In this document: positions 1 to 5,235 of the stretch, one piece after another
How positions within the stretch are numbered: position 1 is the first letter of the stretch
How the letters are laid out: every line of letters starts with the position of its first letter
Source: Actinomycetota bacterium
GTDB taxonomy: Bacteria > Actinomycetota > Geothermincolia > Fen-727 > Anoxymicrobiaceae
DNA: 5,235 bases
Assembly: GCA_016649525.1 (NCBI GenBank)
Contig: JAENXM010000132.1
Span: forward strand, 1-5,235
Direction of reading: 5' to 3'
The notes under the pieces: generated by a model
Told to the model about the DNA's origin: nothing
What the model saw: only the letters and a program-made list of their open reading frames with translations
The model's database searches: none
Translations under genes and position numbers: made by a program

Positions 1-2
1 CC

Positions 3-76
3 TTTAGGCGGGCCTCTCAGGCCCGCTTAGATCCCTCAGCTTTTTTAGGCGGGCCTCTCAGGCCCGCTTAGATCCC
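3..76. repeat. Two tandem copies of a 33-bp hairpin-forming repeat
   Basis: The 33 bases at 3-35 recur without a mismatch at 44-76, so the period is 41 with an 8-base spacer (36-43). Each copy is an inverted repeat: about 9-10 bp of GC-rich stem (AGGCGGGCC against GGCCCGCTT, with one G-T pair) closing a 5-base loop TCTCA. The spacer ends in T's that join the second copy to give a run of six T at 41-46, downstream of the first hairpin but separated from its stem by about 12 bases. This is therefore not a textbook Rho-independent terminator. The likeliest role is termination or RNA-end protection for a gene left of the window, duplicated locally. The duplication is seen directly; the role is inferred. 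Confidence 0.85.
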
Positions 77-92
77 GGCCTAAGAGGCCGGG
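74..92. other. Third GC-rich hairpin next to the tandem repeat
   Basis: CCCGGCC at 74-80 pairs perfectly with GGCCGGG at 86-92 around the loop TAAGA. It abuts, and shares three bases with, the second copy of the 33-bp repeat, so three strong stems stand within the first 92 bases. It has no T-run after it on either strand. It may be part of a compound transcription boundary between a gene left of the window and the operon that starts near 217. Positions 93-200 show no gene or promoter that I can support. Confidence 0.55.
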
Positions 93-203
93 CTAAAGCC
101 GGAAAGGCGCGACTTGGCGTAGAATGTCAACGTTAGAGTAGGCAGGTGCGAAAGCATCACCCGTGGCACGCATCTTATGATCAGCAAGTTGCGCTGCACC
201 CTT

Positions 204-210
204 GAAAGGA
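204..210 (+). promoter_or_regulatory. Ribosome binding site that decides the TTG start at 217
   Basis: GAAAGGA lies 6 bases before the TTG at 217. The other in-frame starts, TTG at 202 and ATG at 271, have no purine-rich Shine-Dalgarno sequence at a suitable distance. An in-frame stop at 178-180 limits the reading frame upstream. Confidence 0.55.
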
Positions 211-216
211 CCTTCG

Positions 217-2487
217 TTGGCTCTCAGAAGCGGTAAGGCAGGGCGCCTCCTCAGGGCGTGGCCGCTCATCATGGTGCTGGTCGTGCTCCTGGCCGGCGGC
301 GTCATCAGTGTCCTGCTACCCACCTGGATAGACCCGCGCATCGGGATCCAGAACGACCCGCGCATCACCAGGCTCATATACCCGACCCTCGGCAACCCCG
401 CCATCATCGAGAAAGGCGGGAGCCTTGTCCTCGAGTTCGATCCTCGAGAGCAGGACTTCGGCGACCCGTTTACCGAGATATCGCGTTTCGAGGTGAAGGC
501 AAGATCTTCCAACGGGCCGGGGAAGGTGACAAAGGAGCTCCCGGTCCGGTCTCAGGCGGTCGGGTACAGCTCGCAGTGGCCGGAGTACGCCCGCGCCCCG
601 GGACAGGACCGCCGCATCTATCTCGTGACCGTGACGGTGCCGCGGGACCTGCCTCATGACCTCTACGACGTCTCCATCGAGGCACGCGCGGGACACGTGA
701 CGCTTGAGGATACGCAGCCTCACTCGCTCGAGGCGGTCGACGCGTATAAGGACGACTTCACCTTCATCCAGCTCACAGACGTCCACGTCTGGGGCCCGGA
801 GATCTCTTACCCCGGCTGCACTTATCAGGAGAGGAGCGCGCGCCCGAACGGAACTGACCCGAAGAGGAAGGGCGCCGTCTACTATCAGAAAGCGATCGAC
901 GAGATAAACATCACCAGGCCGGACTTCTGCATCCTGAGCGGTGACTGCATATTCGGCCAGCGGTACTTCGTCCAGGACAACGGGCCGCCCTGGGGAGACA
1001 CCACCGAGTACCAGTACGAGATGTTGTGGTTCTACCGGGAGACGCTCCGTCTCGACGTGCCTGTGTACATCGTCATGGGCAACCACGACAGCTACAACGA
1101 GGGGCAGGAGGGCGCTCGCGAGGACTGGTACGATAACTGGAGGAAGCTCTACGGCCCCCTGTACCACTCGTTCGACTACGGCGCCTACCACTTCGTCGCC
1201 TCCAACTCCCAGGACTGGTCGGCACCCCAGCGAGAGCTCGTCGACTGGGAGGAGTTGATTCTCCAGCCCAAGAAGTACAAGGGCGAACTGCTGGGCGGCG
1301 GCGACAAATCGGCGGAAGGCATCACGGCGGCGCGGCTCGATGCGCTCGACGACTCGAAGTACACGGGACAGCTCGCCTGGATTAGGGACGACCTGAAGGC
1401 GCACCAGAGCTCGAAGATGCGCGTGATGGTGATGCACCACGACCCGTACAAGAAAGACGGCTCCGGCGAGATGTGGGGCCAAGCGGCGGGGGAGGGCCTC
1501 AAGGCAAAGCTCAAGTTCGACATGACCAAGTTGCTGGGCATGGGGGACGGGGAGGGCCGCCTGGCGATAATCAGGCTCATGCAGGACTACCGTGTCGCGC
1601 TGGAGATAAGCGGCCACGACCACTCCGACTACGTGGCCACCAGGGCCGAAGCGGCGAGGGACCTGGGGAGCGGGTTCGTCGACGTGTTCACCTGGACCGG
1701 TGGGGGCGGAGAAGTGAAGTTCGTCAACACTACTTCCACGCAGTTCCAGTCGGGGACAGAATCGGACAGGTATCCCGGCTACCGGAAGATCCACATCGTG
1801 GACGGCCGGGTGGAGAGCTTCAACTACAAGGAGCCGAAGTGGTCGTACCCCTGGTACAAGGACACTAACGCGGGCGGTATCACCGACCTCGGCAAACTGA
1901 CGGTGCCGGCCATCTCAGAGGTCGTTACCCCGGCGGCCGGGGCCTCCGAGGGTGTGACGCTCGAGGTACGGAACTGGCTGGATGTGCCCCTGCCAGCCGC
2001 TTACAGGGAAGTGGCGCTGCCGTATCTCTCCGGCGGTTATTTCTACACCGTCGAAGGCGGCGCGTTCGGAGAGGTGTACGAAAACAAAGGCACGGCCCCT
2101 GACCGCCTGTTTTGCCAGGTCCTCTGCAGCGTGCCGCCGCTGAGCTCGACGGTCGTAAGCGTCCGGAAGAGCGCCGCGCCGGACAGTGCACATCCGGCGG
2201 GTACGGTTGTAATAAACGGCGGGGCGAAGGCTACAGGCTCGCCCGTCGTAACCCTCGCTCTGGACGCGAGCGACGCGGGCGGGGCCGGAATACGGGACAT
2301 GATGATATCGAACACAACTGATTTCGAGGGCGCGGTCTGGGAACCATACCGCACGACAACATCCTGGACCCTGCCGAAGGGTGGAGCGGGGATGCGGACG
2401 GTATACGTGAAGTTTCGCGATGCGGCGATGCCGGGAAACGAGTCGCCGGTAGTGAAAGCGGAGATAACTTATGAGCCCGGAGACTGA
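217..2487 (+). CDS. Membrane-anchored or exported calcineurin-like metallophosphoesterase with Ig-like domains
   Basis: Probable metal-dependent phosphoesterase acting outside the cytoplasmic membrane; substrate unknown. Numbering is from TTG 217 (756 aa). Residues 4-13 are basic and 15-34 form one hydrophobic segment without a clear AxA cleavage site, so it may stay as an anchor. Residues about 60-170 look like a beta-rich domain. The metallophosphoesterase core shows its motifs in order: DVH (D188, H190), GD (D243), GNHD (288-291), HH (407-408) and GHDH (466-469), so the expected two-metal ligands all seem present. There is a sizeable insertion at about 340-400. Residues about 565-650 look beta-rich. 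Residues about 655-752 are an Ig-like repeat (INGGA... WEPY... SWTL... VYVKFRDAA) of the kind repeated in exported actinobacterial proteins. Its 3' end overlaps the next gene by 17 nt. The fold is confident; substrate and exact start (202 is possible) are not. Confidence 0.9.
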   Translation: MALRSGKAGRLLRAWPLIMVLVVLLAGGVISVLLPTWIDPRIGIQNDPRITRLIYPTLGNPAIIEKGGSLVLEFDPREQDFGDPFTEISRFEVKARSSNGPGKVTKELPVRSQAVGYSSQWPEYARAPGQDRRIYLVTVTVPRDLPHDLYDVSIEARAGHVTLEDTQPHSLEAVDAYKDDFTFIQLTDVHVWGPEISYPGCTYQERSARPNGTDPKRKGAVYYQKAIDEINITRPDFCILSGDCIFGQRYFVQDNGPPWGDTTEYQYEMLWFYRETLRLDVPVYIVMGNHDSYNEGQEGAREDWYDNWRKLYGPLYHSFDYGAYHFVASNSQDWSAPQRELVDWEELILQPKKYKGELLGGGDKSAEGITAARLDALDDSKYTGQLAWIRDDLKAHQSSKMRVMVMHHDPYKKDGSGEMWGQAAGEGLKAKLKFDMTKLLGMGDGEGRLAIIRLMQDYRVALEISGHDHSDYVATRAEAARDLGSGFVDVFTWTGGGGEVKFVNTTSTQFQSGTESDRYPGYRKIHIVDGRVESFNYKEPKWSYPWYKDTNAGGITDLGKLTVPAISEVVTPAAGASEGVTLEVRNWLDVPLPAAYREVALPYLSGGYFYTVEGGAFGEVYENKGTAPDRLFCQVLCSVPPLSSTVVSVRKSAAPDSAHPAGTVVINGGAKATGSPVVTLALDASDAGGAGIRDMMISNTTDFEGAVWEPYRTTTSWTLPKGGAGMRTVYVKFRDAAMPGNESPVVKAEITYEPGD
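2460..2463 (+). promoter_or_regulatory. Ribosome binding site inside the end of the metallophosphoesterase gene
   Basis: GGAG sits 7 bases before the ATG at 2471 and inside the last codons of the upstream gene. It supports that ATG as the start and suggests translation is coupled across the 17-nt overlap. Confidence 0.6.
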
Positions 2488-3385
2488 GGCGAGAGGCGTG
2501 AGGCCGGGTGGCATCCGGAGCCTGCAGGCGAACGGAGCGCGAACCCGAGTGGTCCTCTACACCGGGCTGGCCGTCCTGGTCCTCCTCGCCGCGTCATTCG
2601 TCACCGGCTGCGGGGACGAAGGCAGGGCGCCTAAGGCTGCATTGAAGGAGTTCCTGAAAGCCGAGGCCGACGGCGATAAGCGCGCATCCTACGAGCTTCT
2701 GTCGAGCTCCGACAAAGAGCAAATGGACATGGCCGCGTGGTCCGCAGAGGCGGGGAAGCTGACGCGGGAAGCTGAGATCGGGAGGTTCCACTTCATAATC
2801 GCGGACGTGACCCTCAGCGACAGCGGGGCGACGGTCGACGTGCTCATCGGCGAAGATGACGACACAAGCAATGCGCGGGACGTGAGGTTCCTGATGGTCA
2901 AAGAAGGGGATACCTGGAAGGTCTCGTATTTGAAAACGGTCGCGAGACCGGTTGGGCGCGTGAAGACCGGAGGCGGTATCAAATGGTCTAACGTCGCTTT
3001 CGGGAGCGGGACGGAATCGACCGCCAGGATCATCGTCTATATAATCATGTTTCTCGCGGTCTATTCCTTCTACGGCATCTGCCTTCAGAGGGTCGCGCGC
3101 GTCAAGAGGCTCCGGCACCCCTGGTTAGCCTGGGTGCCTTTCCTCAACATCTATATCGCCTGGAGGATAGCGGGCAGGGGTGCCATCTCGACCATACTCT
3201 CGCTCATCCCGATCGTGAACATCGTGATGTACGTGCTGTTCTGTTTCAAATTCTCCCGCGCGTGCGGCAAAGGCCGCCTGTACGGGTTCCTCCAGTTGAT
3301 ACCCCTGGTCAATTTCGTGGCGTTCTGGCTGCTTGTCGAGTCCGTGGAGGACGGCGCGACGGCCCCGGCCCCCCAACCGGCCTGA
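2471..3385 (+). CDS. Predicted lipoprotein with NTF2/DUF4878-like domain fused to a four-helix DUF5684-like membrane domain
   Basis: No named function recognised. The 304-aa protein has a long N-region with arginines (to about 26), a hydrophobic stretch 27-43 and a lipobox VTGC with C47 as the predicted acylated residue. Residues about 53-158 (PKAALKEFLKAEADGD... YELLS... VKEGDTWKVSYLK) have the pattern of small NTF2-like/DUF4878 domains common in bacterial lipoproteins. Four hydrophobic helices follow, at about 186-204, 218-234, 239-258 and 271-290. The motifs WVPFLNIYIAWRIAGR, LIPIVNIVMYVL and CGKGRLYGFLQLIPLVNF resemble DUF5684. A soluble lipoprotein domain ahead of a polytopic domain is odd: if C47 is processed, the protein is held in the membrane twice; if not, 27-46 is a fifth helix. 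The overlap with the metallophosphoesterase gene suggests a shared envelope process. Gene reality is near certain; domain names rest on pattern recognition. Confidence 0.85.
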   Translation: MSPETEARGVRPGGIRSLQANGARTRVVLYTGLAVLVLLAASFVTGCGDEGRAPKAALKEFLKAEADGDKRASYELLSSSDKEQMDMAAWSAEAGKLTREAEIGRFHFIIADVTLSDSGATVDVLIGEDDDTSNARDVRFLMVKEGDTWKVSYLKTVARPVGRVKTGGGIKWSNVAFGSGTESTARIIVYIIMFLAVYSFYGICLQRVARVKRLRHPWLAWVPFLNIYIAWRIAGRGAISTILSLIPIVNIVMYVLFCFKFSRACGKGRLYGFLQLIPLVNFVAFWLLVESVEDGATAPAPQPA

Positions 3386-3417
3386 CCCCGAGAATGTACC
3401 GATGGGTTAATCACCCG

Positions 3418-3447
3418 AGGGCGCGATAAGTGACTTTATCGCACTCT
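3418..3447. repeat. Hairpin repeat, left copy, flanking the AbiE module
   Basis: Bases 3418-3429 pair with 3436-3447 in a 12-position stem with a single mismatch (C3422/A3443) and one G-T pair, around the loop GTGACT. The inner 7 bp, GCGATAA with TTATCGC, are perfect. It begins 32 bases after the stop of the upstream operon, so it could help end that transcript, but no T-run follows. A related sequence occurs in the same orientation at 5160-5189, beyond the AbiE genes; 22 of 27 bases match between 3421-3447 and 5163-5189. Confidence 0.65.
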
Positions 3448-3457
3448 GAACTGTGTT

Positions 3458-3503
3458 GGACAATATTACCATCACGTGTCAATAAATGATGGTATAATTG
3501 TCC
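3458..3503. promoter_or_regulatory. Long inverted repeat, probable AbiEi operator
   Basis: The left arm at 3458-3474 (GGACAATATTACCATCA) and right arm at 3487-3503 are reverse complements at 15 of 17 positions; the two mismatches are adjacent in the arm. The 12-base spacer is AT-rich. The right arm contains the promoter's -10 element, so a protein bound there would block RNA polymerase. AbiEi antitoxins are known to repress their own operon by binding inverted repeats upstream of it, and this repeat ends 12 bases before the abiEi start codon. The symmetry is seen directly; binding by this AbiEi is inferred. Confidence 0.75.
3490..3498 (+). promoter_or_regulatory. Extended -10 promoter of the abiE operon
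   Basis: TGGTATAAT is a consensus -10 hexamer (3493-3498) with the TGn extension. No good -35 hexamer stands 16-18 bases upstream (about 3470-3475, CATCAC), which an extended -10 can tolerate. Transcription would start near 3505, leaving a leader of about 10 bases and at most a weak ribosome binding sequence (GAAG, 3508-3511) before the ATG at 3516. Confidence 0.65.
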
Positions 3504-3515
3504 ATGTGAAGAATA

Positions 3516-4121
3516 ATGAGTGAACAGGCAATCAAACGAGCCCAAGAGACATTTCGTGAACACGGTGGTGTGATGGCTACCAAGGAAGCCATCGAATCCG
3601 GGATCCACCGACGCACTCTATATGCCATGAGGGATACGGGGATTCTCGAGACAATCAGCCGCGGCCGCTACAGGCTGGCAGAACTACCTCCTCTGTCGAA
3701 TCCTGACCTTACTACCGTCGCTCTCAGGGTGCCAAGGGGAGTGATCTGTCTCCTGTCCGCTCTATCTTTTCATGAGCTCACAACCCAGGTCCCTCATGAG
3801 GTGTATATCGCTCTGCCCAGGGGATCTGAAGAACCTCGAATCGACTCTCCGCCGGTTCGCATATTCAAATTCTCTGAACGGGCGTTCGCGGAGGGCATCA
3901 AGACCCACGAGGTGGATGGTATCCCGGTAAAAGTCTACAGTCCCGCAAAGACTGTCGCTGATTGCTTCAAGTTCAGGAATAAACTGGGCATGGATGTCGC
4001 GATGGAAGCCCTTAGGCTTTATCGGAAAACATCTAGCTTCGATATTGGTGAGCTCATGCACTTCGCCAAGATCTGCAGAGTGGAGAACGTTATGCGGCCA
4101 TACGTTGAGGCGCTGCTATGA
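3516..4121 (+). CDS. abiEi: AbiEi family antitoxin / transcriptional autorepressor (type IV toxin-antitoxin)
   Basis: Cytoplasmic antitoxin partner of the downstream nucleotidyltransferase and probable repressor of the operon. Of its 201 aa, residues about 4-55 are a winged helix-turn-helix: an N-terminal helix, GGVMATKEAIESGI with HRRTLYAM as the recognition region, then DTGILETISRGRYRL as the wing, typical of the family's N-terminal domain. Residues about 74-201 match the AbiEi C-terminal domain, including VICLLSALSFHELTT, HEVYIALPRG, the HEVDGIPVKVYSPAKTVADCFKFRNKLG block and a helical tail. The ATG at 3516 keeps the whole winged helix; the later ATG at 3573 would remove part of it. The gene ends in an ATGA overlap with abiEii. 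The family's antitoxins oppose toxin action without forming a stable protein complex, hence type IV. Family assignment is strong; which inverted repeat it binds is inferred. Confidence 0.93.
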   Translation: MSEQAIKRAQETFREHGGVMATKEAIESGIHRRTLYAMRDTGILETISRGRYRLAELPPLSNPDLTTVALRVPRGVICLLSALSFHELTTQVPHEVYIALPRGSEEPRIDSPPVRIFKFSERAFAEGIKTHEVDGIPVKVYSPAKTVADCFKFRNKLGMDVAMEALRLYRKTSSFDIGELMHFAKICRVENVMRPYVEALL

Positions 4122-5026
4122 GCAACCGAGAAGTTAAGGATTTATCTGCCTCCGTCCACAGGCGCCTCCTCAACAAGGCACGTGAGGAGAACAGGCCTTT
4201 CAACGAACTCCTGCAGTATTATGCGATGGAGCGCTTCTTGTACCGACTTTCCAAATCTCCATATTCTGAGAAGTTCGTATTGAAGGGTGCACTTATGCTT
4301 GTTGTTTGGAATGCTCCCCCATCGCGCCCCACGTCAGACATAGACCTCCTCGGTATCATTGAGAACGACGTCGATGCGATCGCTACTATTGCGAGAGAAA
4401 TCTGCGCGCAGGAAGTCGAGTCTGACGGAATTACCTTCGATGCCAATAGTGTTTCCGGAGAAACGATTGCGGAGGTTGATGAATATCAAGGGGTCAGGGT
4501 AAGGATCCGCGGGAATCTCGGGCCTGCGTTGTTAAATATTCAACTCGATGTCGGTTTCGGCGACTCGGTTATACCTTCTCCTGTCTTACTCACCTACCCC
4601 GTCTTGCTTGATATGCCCAAGCCAACACTGCGAGGTTACAGCCGTGAAAGTATGATTGCAGAGAAGCTCCAATCGATAGCACGGTTTGGGATGCTGAACA
4701 GCCGAATGAAGGACTTCTTCGATATCTGGCTGCTTTCGAGGCAATATGGCTTTGACGGAAAAACCCTAAGAAAGGCGATTGGCAAGACATTCAATAACCG
4801 GGGGACAGATGCTTCTCCCGAACTAATTGTACTCATTGATGATTTCTCAAGAGCTGAGATGAAGTCATCACAATGGCAAGCTTTCTGTCGAATGAACCGG
4901 TTAGAGTCTGTTCCTCTCAACCTGGAGGAAGTGGCTCAATCGATTGCTGAGTTCATCAGCCCTTTGCTGTCTGGGGAATCTTTCGAGGGTGCTTGGACAC
5001 CACCTGGTCCCTGGGTGCCCGTGTAA
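4118..5026 (+). CDS. abiEii: AbiEii/AbiGii family nucleotidyltransferase toxin (type IV toxin-antitoxin)
   Basis: Toxin of the module, a DUF1814-type member of the DNA polymerase beta-like nucleotidyltransferase fold. Relatives cause bacteriostasis during phage infection, and the mycobacterial MenT relatives add nucleotides to tRNA acceptor ends. In this 302-aa protein the motifs are intact: FVLKGALML (53-61, K56-G57), TSDIDLLG (72-79, metal ligands D74 and D76), IQLDVGFGD (141-149, candidate third acid D144), AEKLQSIARF (181-190, K183) and SRMKDFFDIWLL (195-206, K198-D199, D202). The first motif reads GA rather than GG or GS, which I believe is common in this subfamily. The C-terminal 90 residues are helical and less recognisable. 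GAGG at 4107-4110, 7 bases before the ATG, supports the start. The intact motifs suggest an active toxin; its target is not visible here. Confidence 0.93.
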   Translation: MSNREVKDLSASVHRRLLNKAREENRPFNELLQYYAMERFLYRLSKSPYSEKFVLKGALMLVVWNAPPSRPTSDIDLLGIIENDVDAIATIAREICAQEVESDGITFDANSVSGETIAEVDEYQGVRVRIRGNLGPALLNIQLDVGFGDSVIPSPVLLTYPVLLDMPKPTLRGYSRESMIAEKLQSIARFGMLNSRMKDFFDIWLLSRQYGFDGKTLRKAIGKTFNNRGTDASPELIVLIDDFSRAEMKSSQWQAFCRMNRLESVPLNLEEVAQSIAEFISPLLSGESFEGAWTPPGPWVPV

Positions 5027-5130
5027 TCTATCACCATACTGGTATTGCCACTTCATCCCCTAATGCCATCAAGTCCGTCGAGCGGTCCTCCTTCTCTCAA
5101 ATGAAACCGACGTCTCTTGACCGCGATAAC

Positions 5131-5148
5131 CCTTGTTATTAAGCAAGG
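5131..5148. terminator. Weak hairpin downstream of abiEii
   Basis: CCTTG at 5131-5135 pairs with CAAGG at 5144-5148, extended inward by a T-G and a T-A pair to a 4-base loop ATTA. A competing hairpin, ATAAC at 5126-5130 with GTTAT at 5135-5139, uses some of the same bases. There is no T-run, so this is only a possible end for the abiE transcript. Confidence 0.2.
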
Positions 5149-5159
5149 CCTAAGCAGGA

Positions 5160-5189
5160 TGCGTGCTATAGGTGACTTTATCGTGCTCT
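5160..5189. repeat. Hairpin repeat, right copy, flanking the AbiE module
   Basis: This sequence is related to 3418-3447 and lies in the same orientation. It shares an exact GTGACTTTATCG core (5172-5183 against 3430-3441) and 22 of 27 bases between 5163-5189 and 3421-3447. The stem is weaker than in the left copy, with several mismatches and G-T pairs, but C3422/A3443 is replaced here by T5164/G5185, which can pair. The rest of 5027-5235 holds no gene or clear promoter that I can support. Confidence 0.5.
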
Positions 5190-5235
5190 TTGAAGACATT
5201 ACGGTGCGACCCAATATGCGGGGTCTTAATAGTCC

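Noticed and set aside
3..76. Short CRISPR-like array of two repeats
   Set aside because: There are only two copies with an 8-base spacer, the unit is a strong GC-rich hairpin, and no cas genes are visible.
114..139. Possible promoter TTGGCG / TAGAGT before the phosphoesterase operon
   Set aside because: The spacer is only 14 bases and the -10 match is weak, so I do not annotate it.
141..162. GGTGCGAAAGCATCACC as a possible riboswitch or structured RNA
   Set aside because: Only a short imperfect stem with a GAAA loop can be drawn, and it matches no riboswitch consensus I know.
316..1794. Long open frame on the minus strand (492 codons)
   Set aside because: It lies fully opposite the metallophosphoesterase, whose motifs are unmistakable. 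The translated product is rich in R, V, L and H, as expected for the antisense of a GC-rich gene, and shows no domain I recognise.
3404..3416. Small palindrome GGGT-TAATC-ACCC after the second gene
   Set aside because: A 4-bp stem with no T-run is too weak to call a terminator or operator.
5163..5183. Resemblance to the phage SP6 promoter (TATAGGTGAC...)
   Set aside because: The match covers only a short core in scrambled order and the essential ACTATAG end is absent. It is better explained by the repeat shared with 3418-3447.

Overview
The window suggests a bacterium with a GC-rich chromosome that exports proteins and acylates lipoproteins. Hand counts of sample lines give 42/60 GC at 1441-1500 and 38/60 at 2701-2760. 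The C-terminal Ig-like module of the first gene is a repeat type I associate with exported proteins of deep-branching Actinomycetota (Geothermincola-like). I hold that lineage only loosely, since no rRNA or marker gene is present.

Layout. Positions 1-92 are non-coding and packed with GC-rich hairpins, including a perfect 33-bp sequence present twice in tandem. Positions 217-3385 hold a two-gene rightward operon. The first gene is a large membrane-anchored or exported calcineurin-like metallophosphoesterase with Ig-like flanking domains. The second overlaps it by 17 nt and encodes an unusual protein: a lipoprotein-type N terminus, an NTF2/DUF4878-like extracytoplasmic domain and a four-helix membrane domain resembling DUF5684. 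The overlap and a good ribosome binding site suggest coupled translation and perhaps a shared envelope role, but the substrate is unknown.

Positions 3386-5235 form a separate, lower-GC block (56/120 GC at 4681-4800). It carries a complete type IV toxin-antitoxin / abortive-infection module of the AbiE type: a winged-helix antitoxin/repressor (AbiEi) and a nucleotidyltransferase toxin (AbiEii), overlapping by ATGA. Just upstream is an extended -10 promoter (TGGTATAAT) embedded in one arm of a 17-bp inverted repeat, as expected for AbiEi autorepression. Related hairpin-forming sequences lie on both sides of the module (3418-3447 and 5160-5189, in the same orientation), which together with the base-composition shift suggests the block was acquired.

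The known system here is the AbiE module. The least described parts are the metallophosphoesterase/lipoprotein-membrane-fusion operon, the repeat hairpins that bracket the AbiE module, and the tandem hairpins at the left edge. All functions are inferred from sequence motifs alone.
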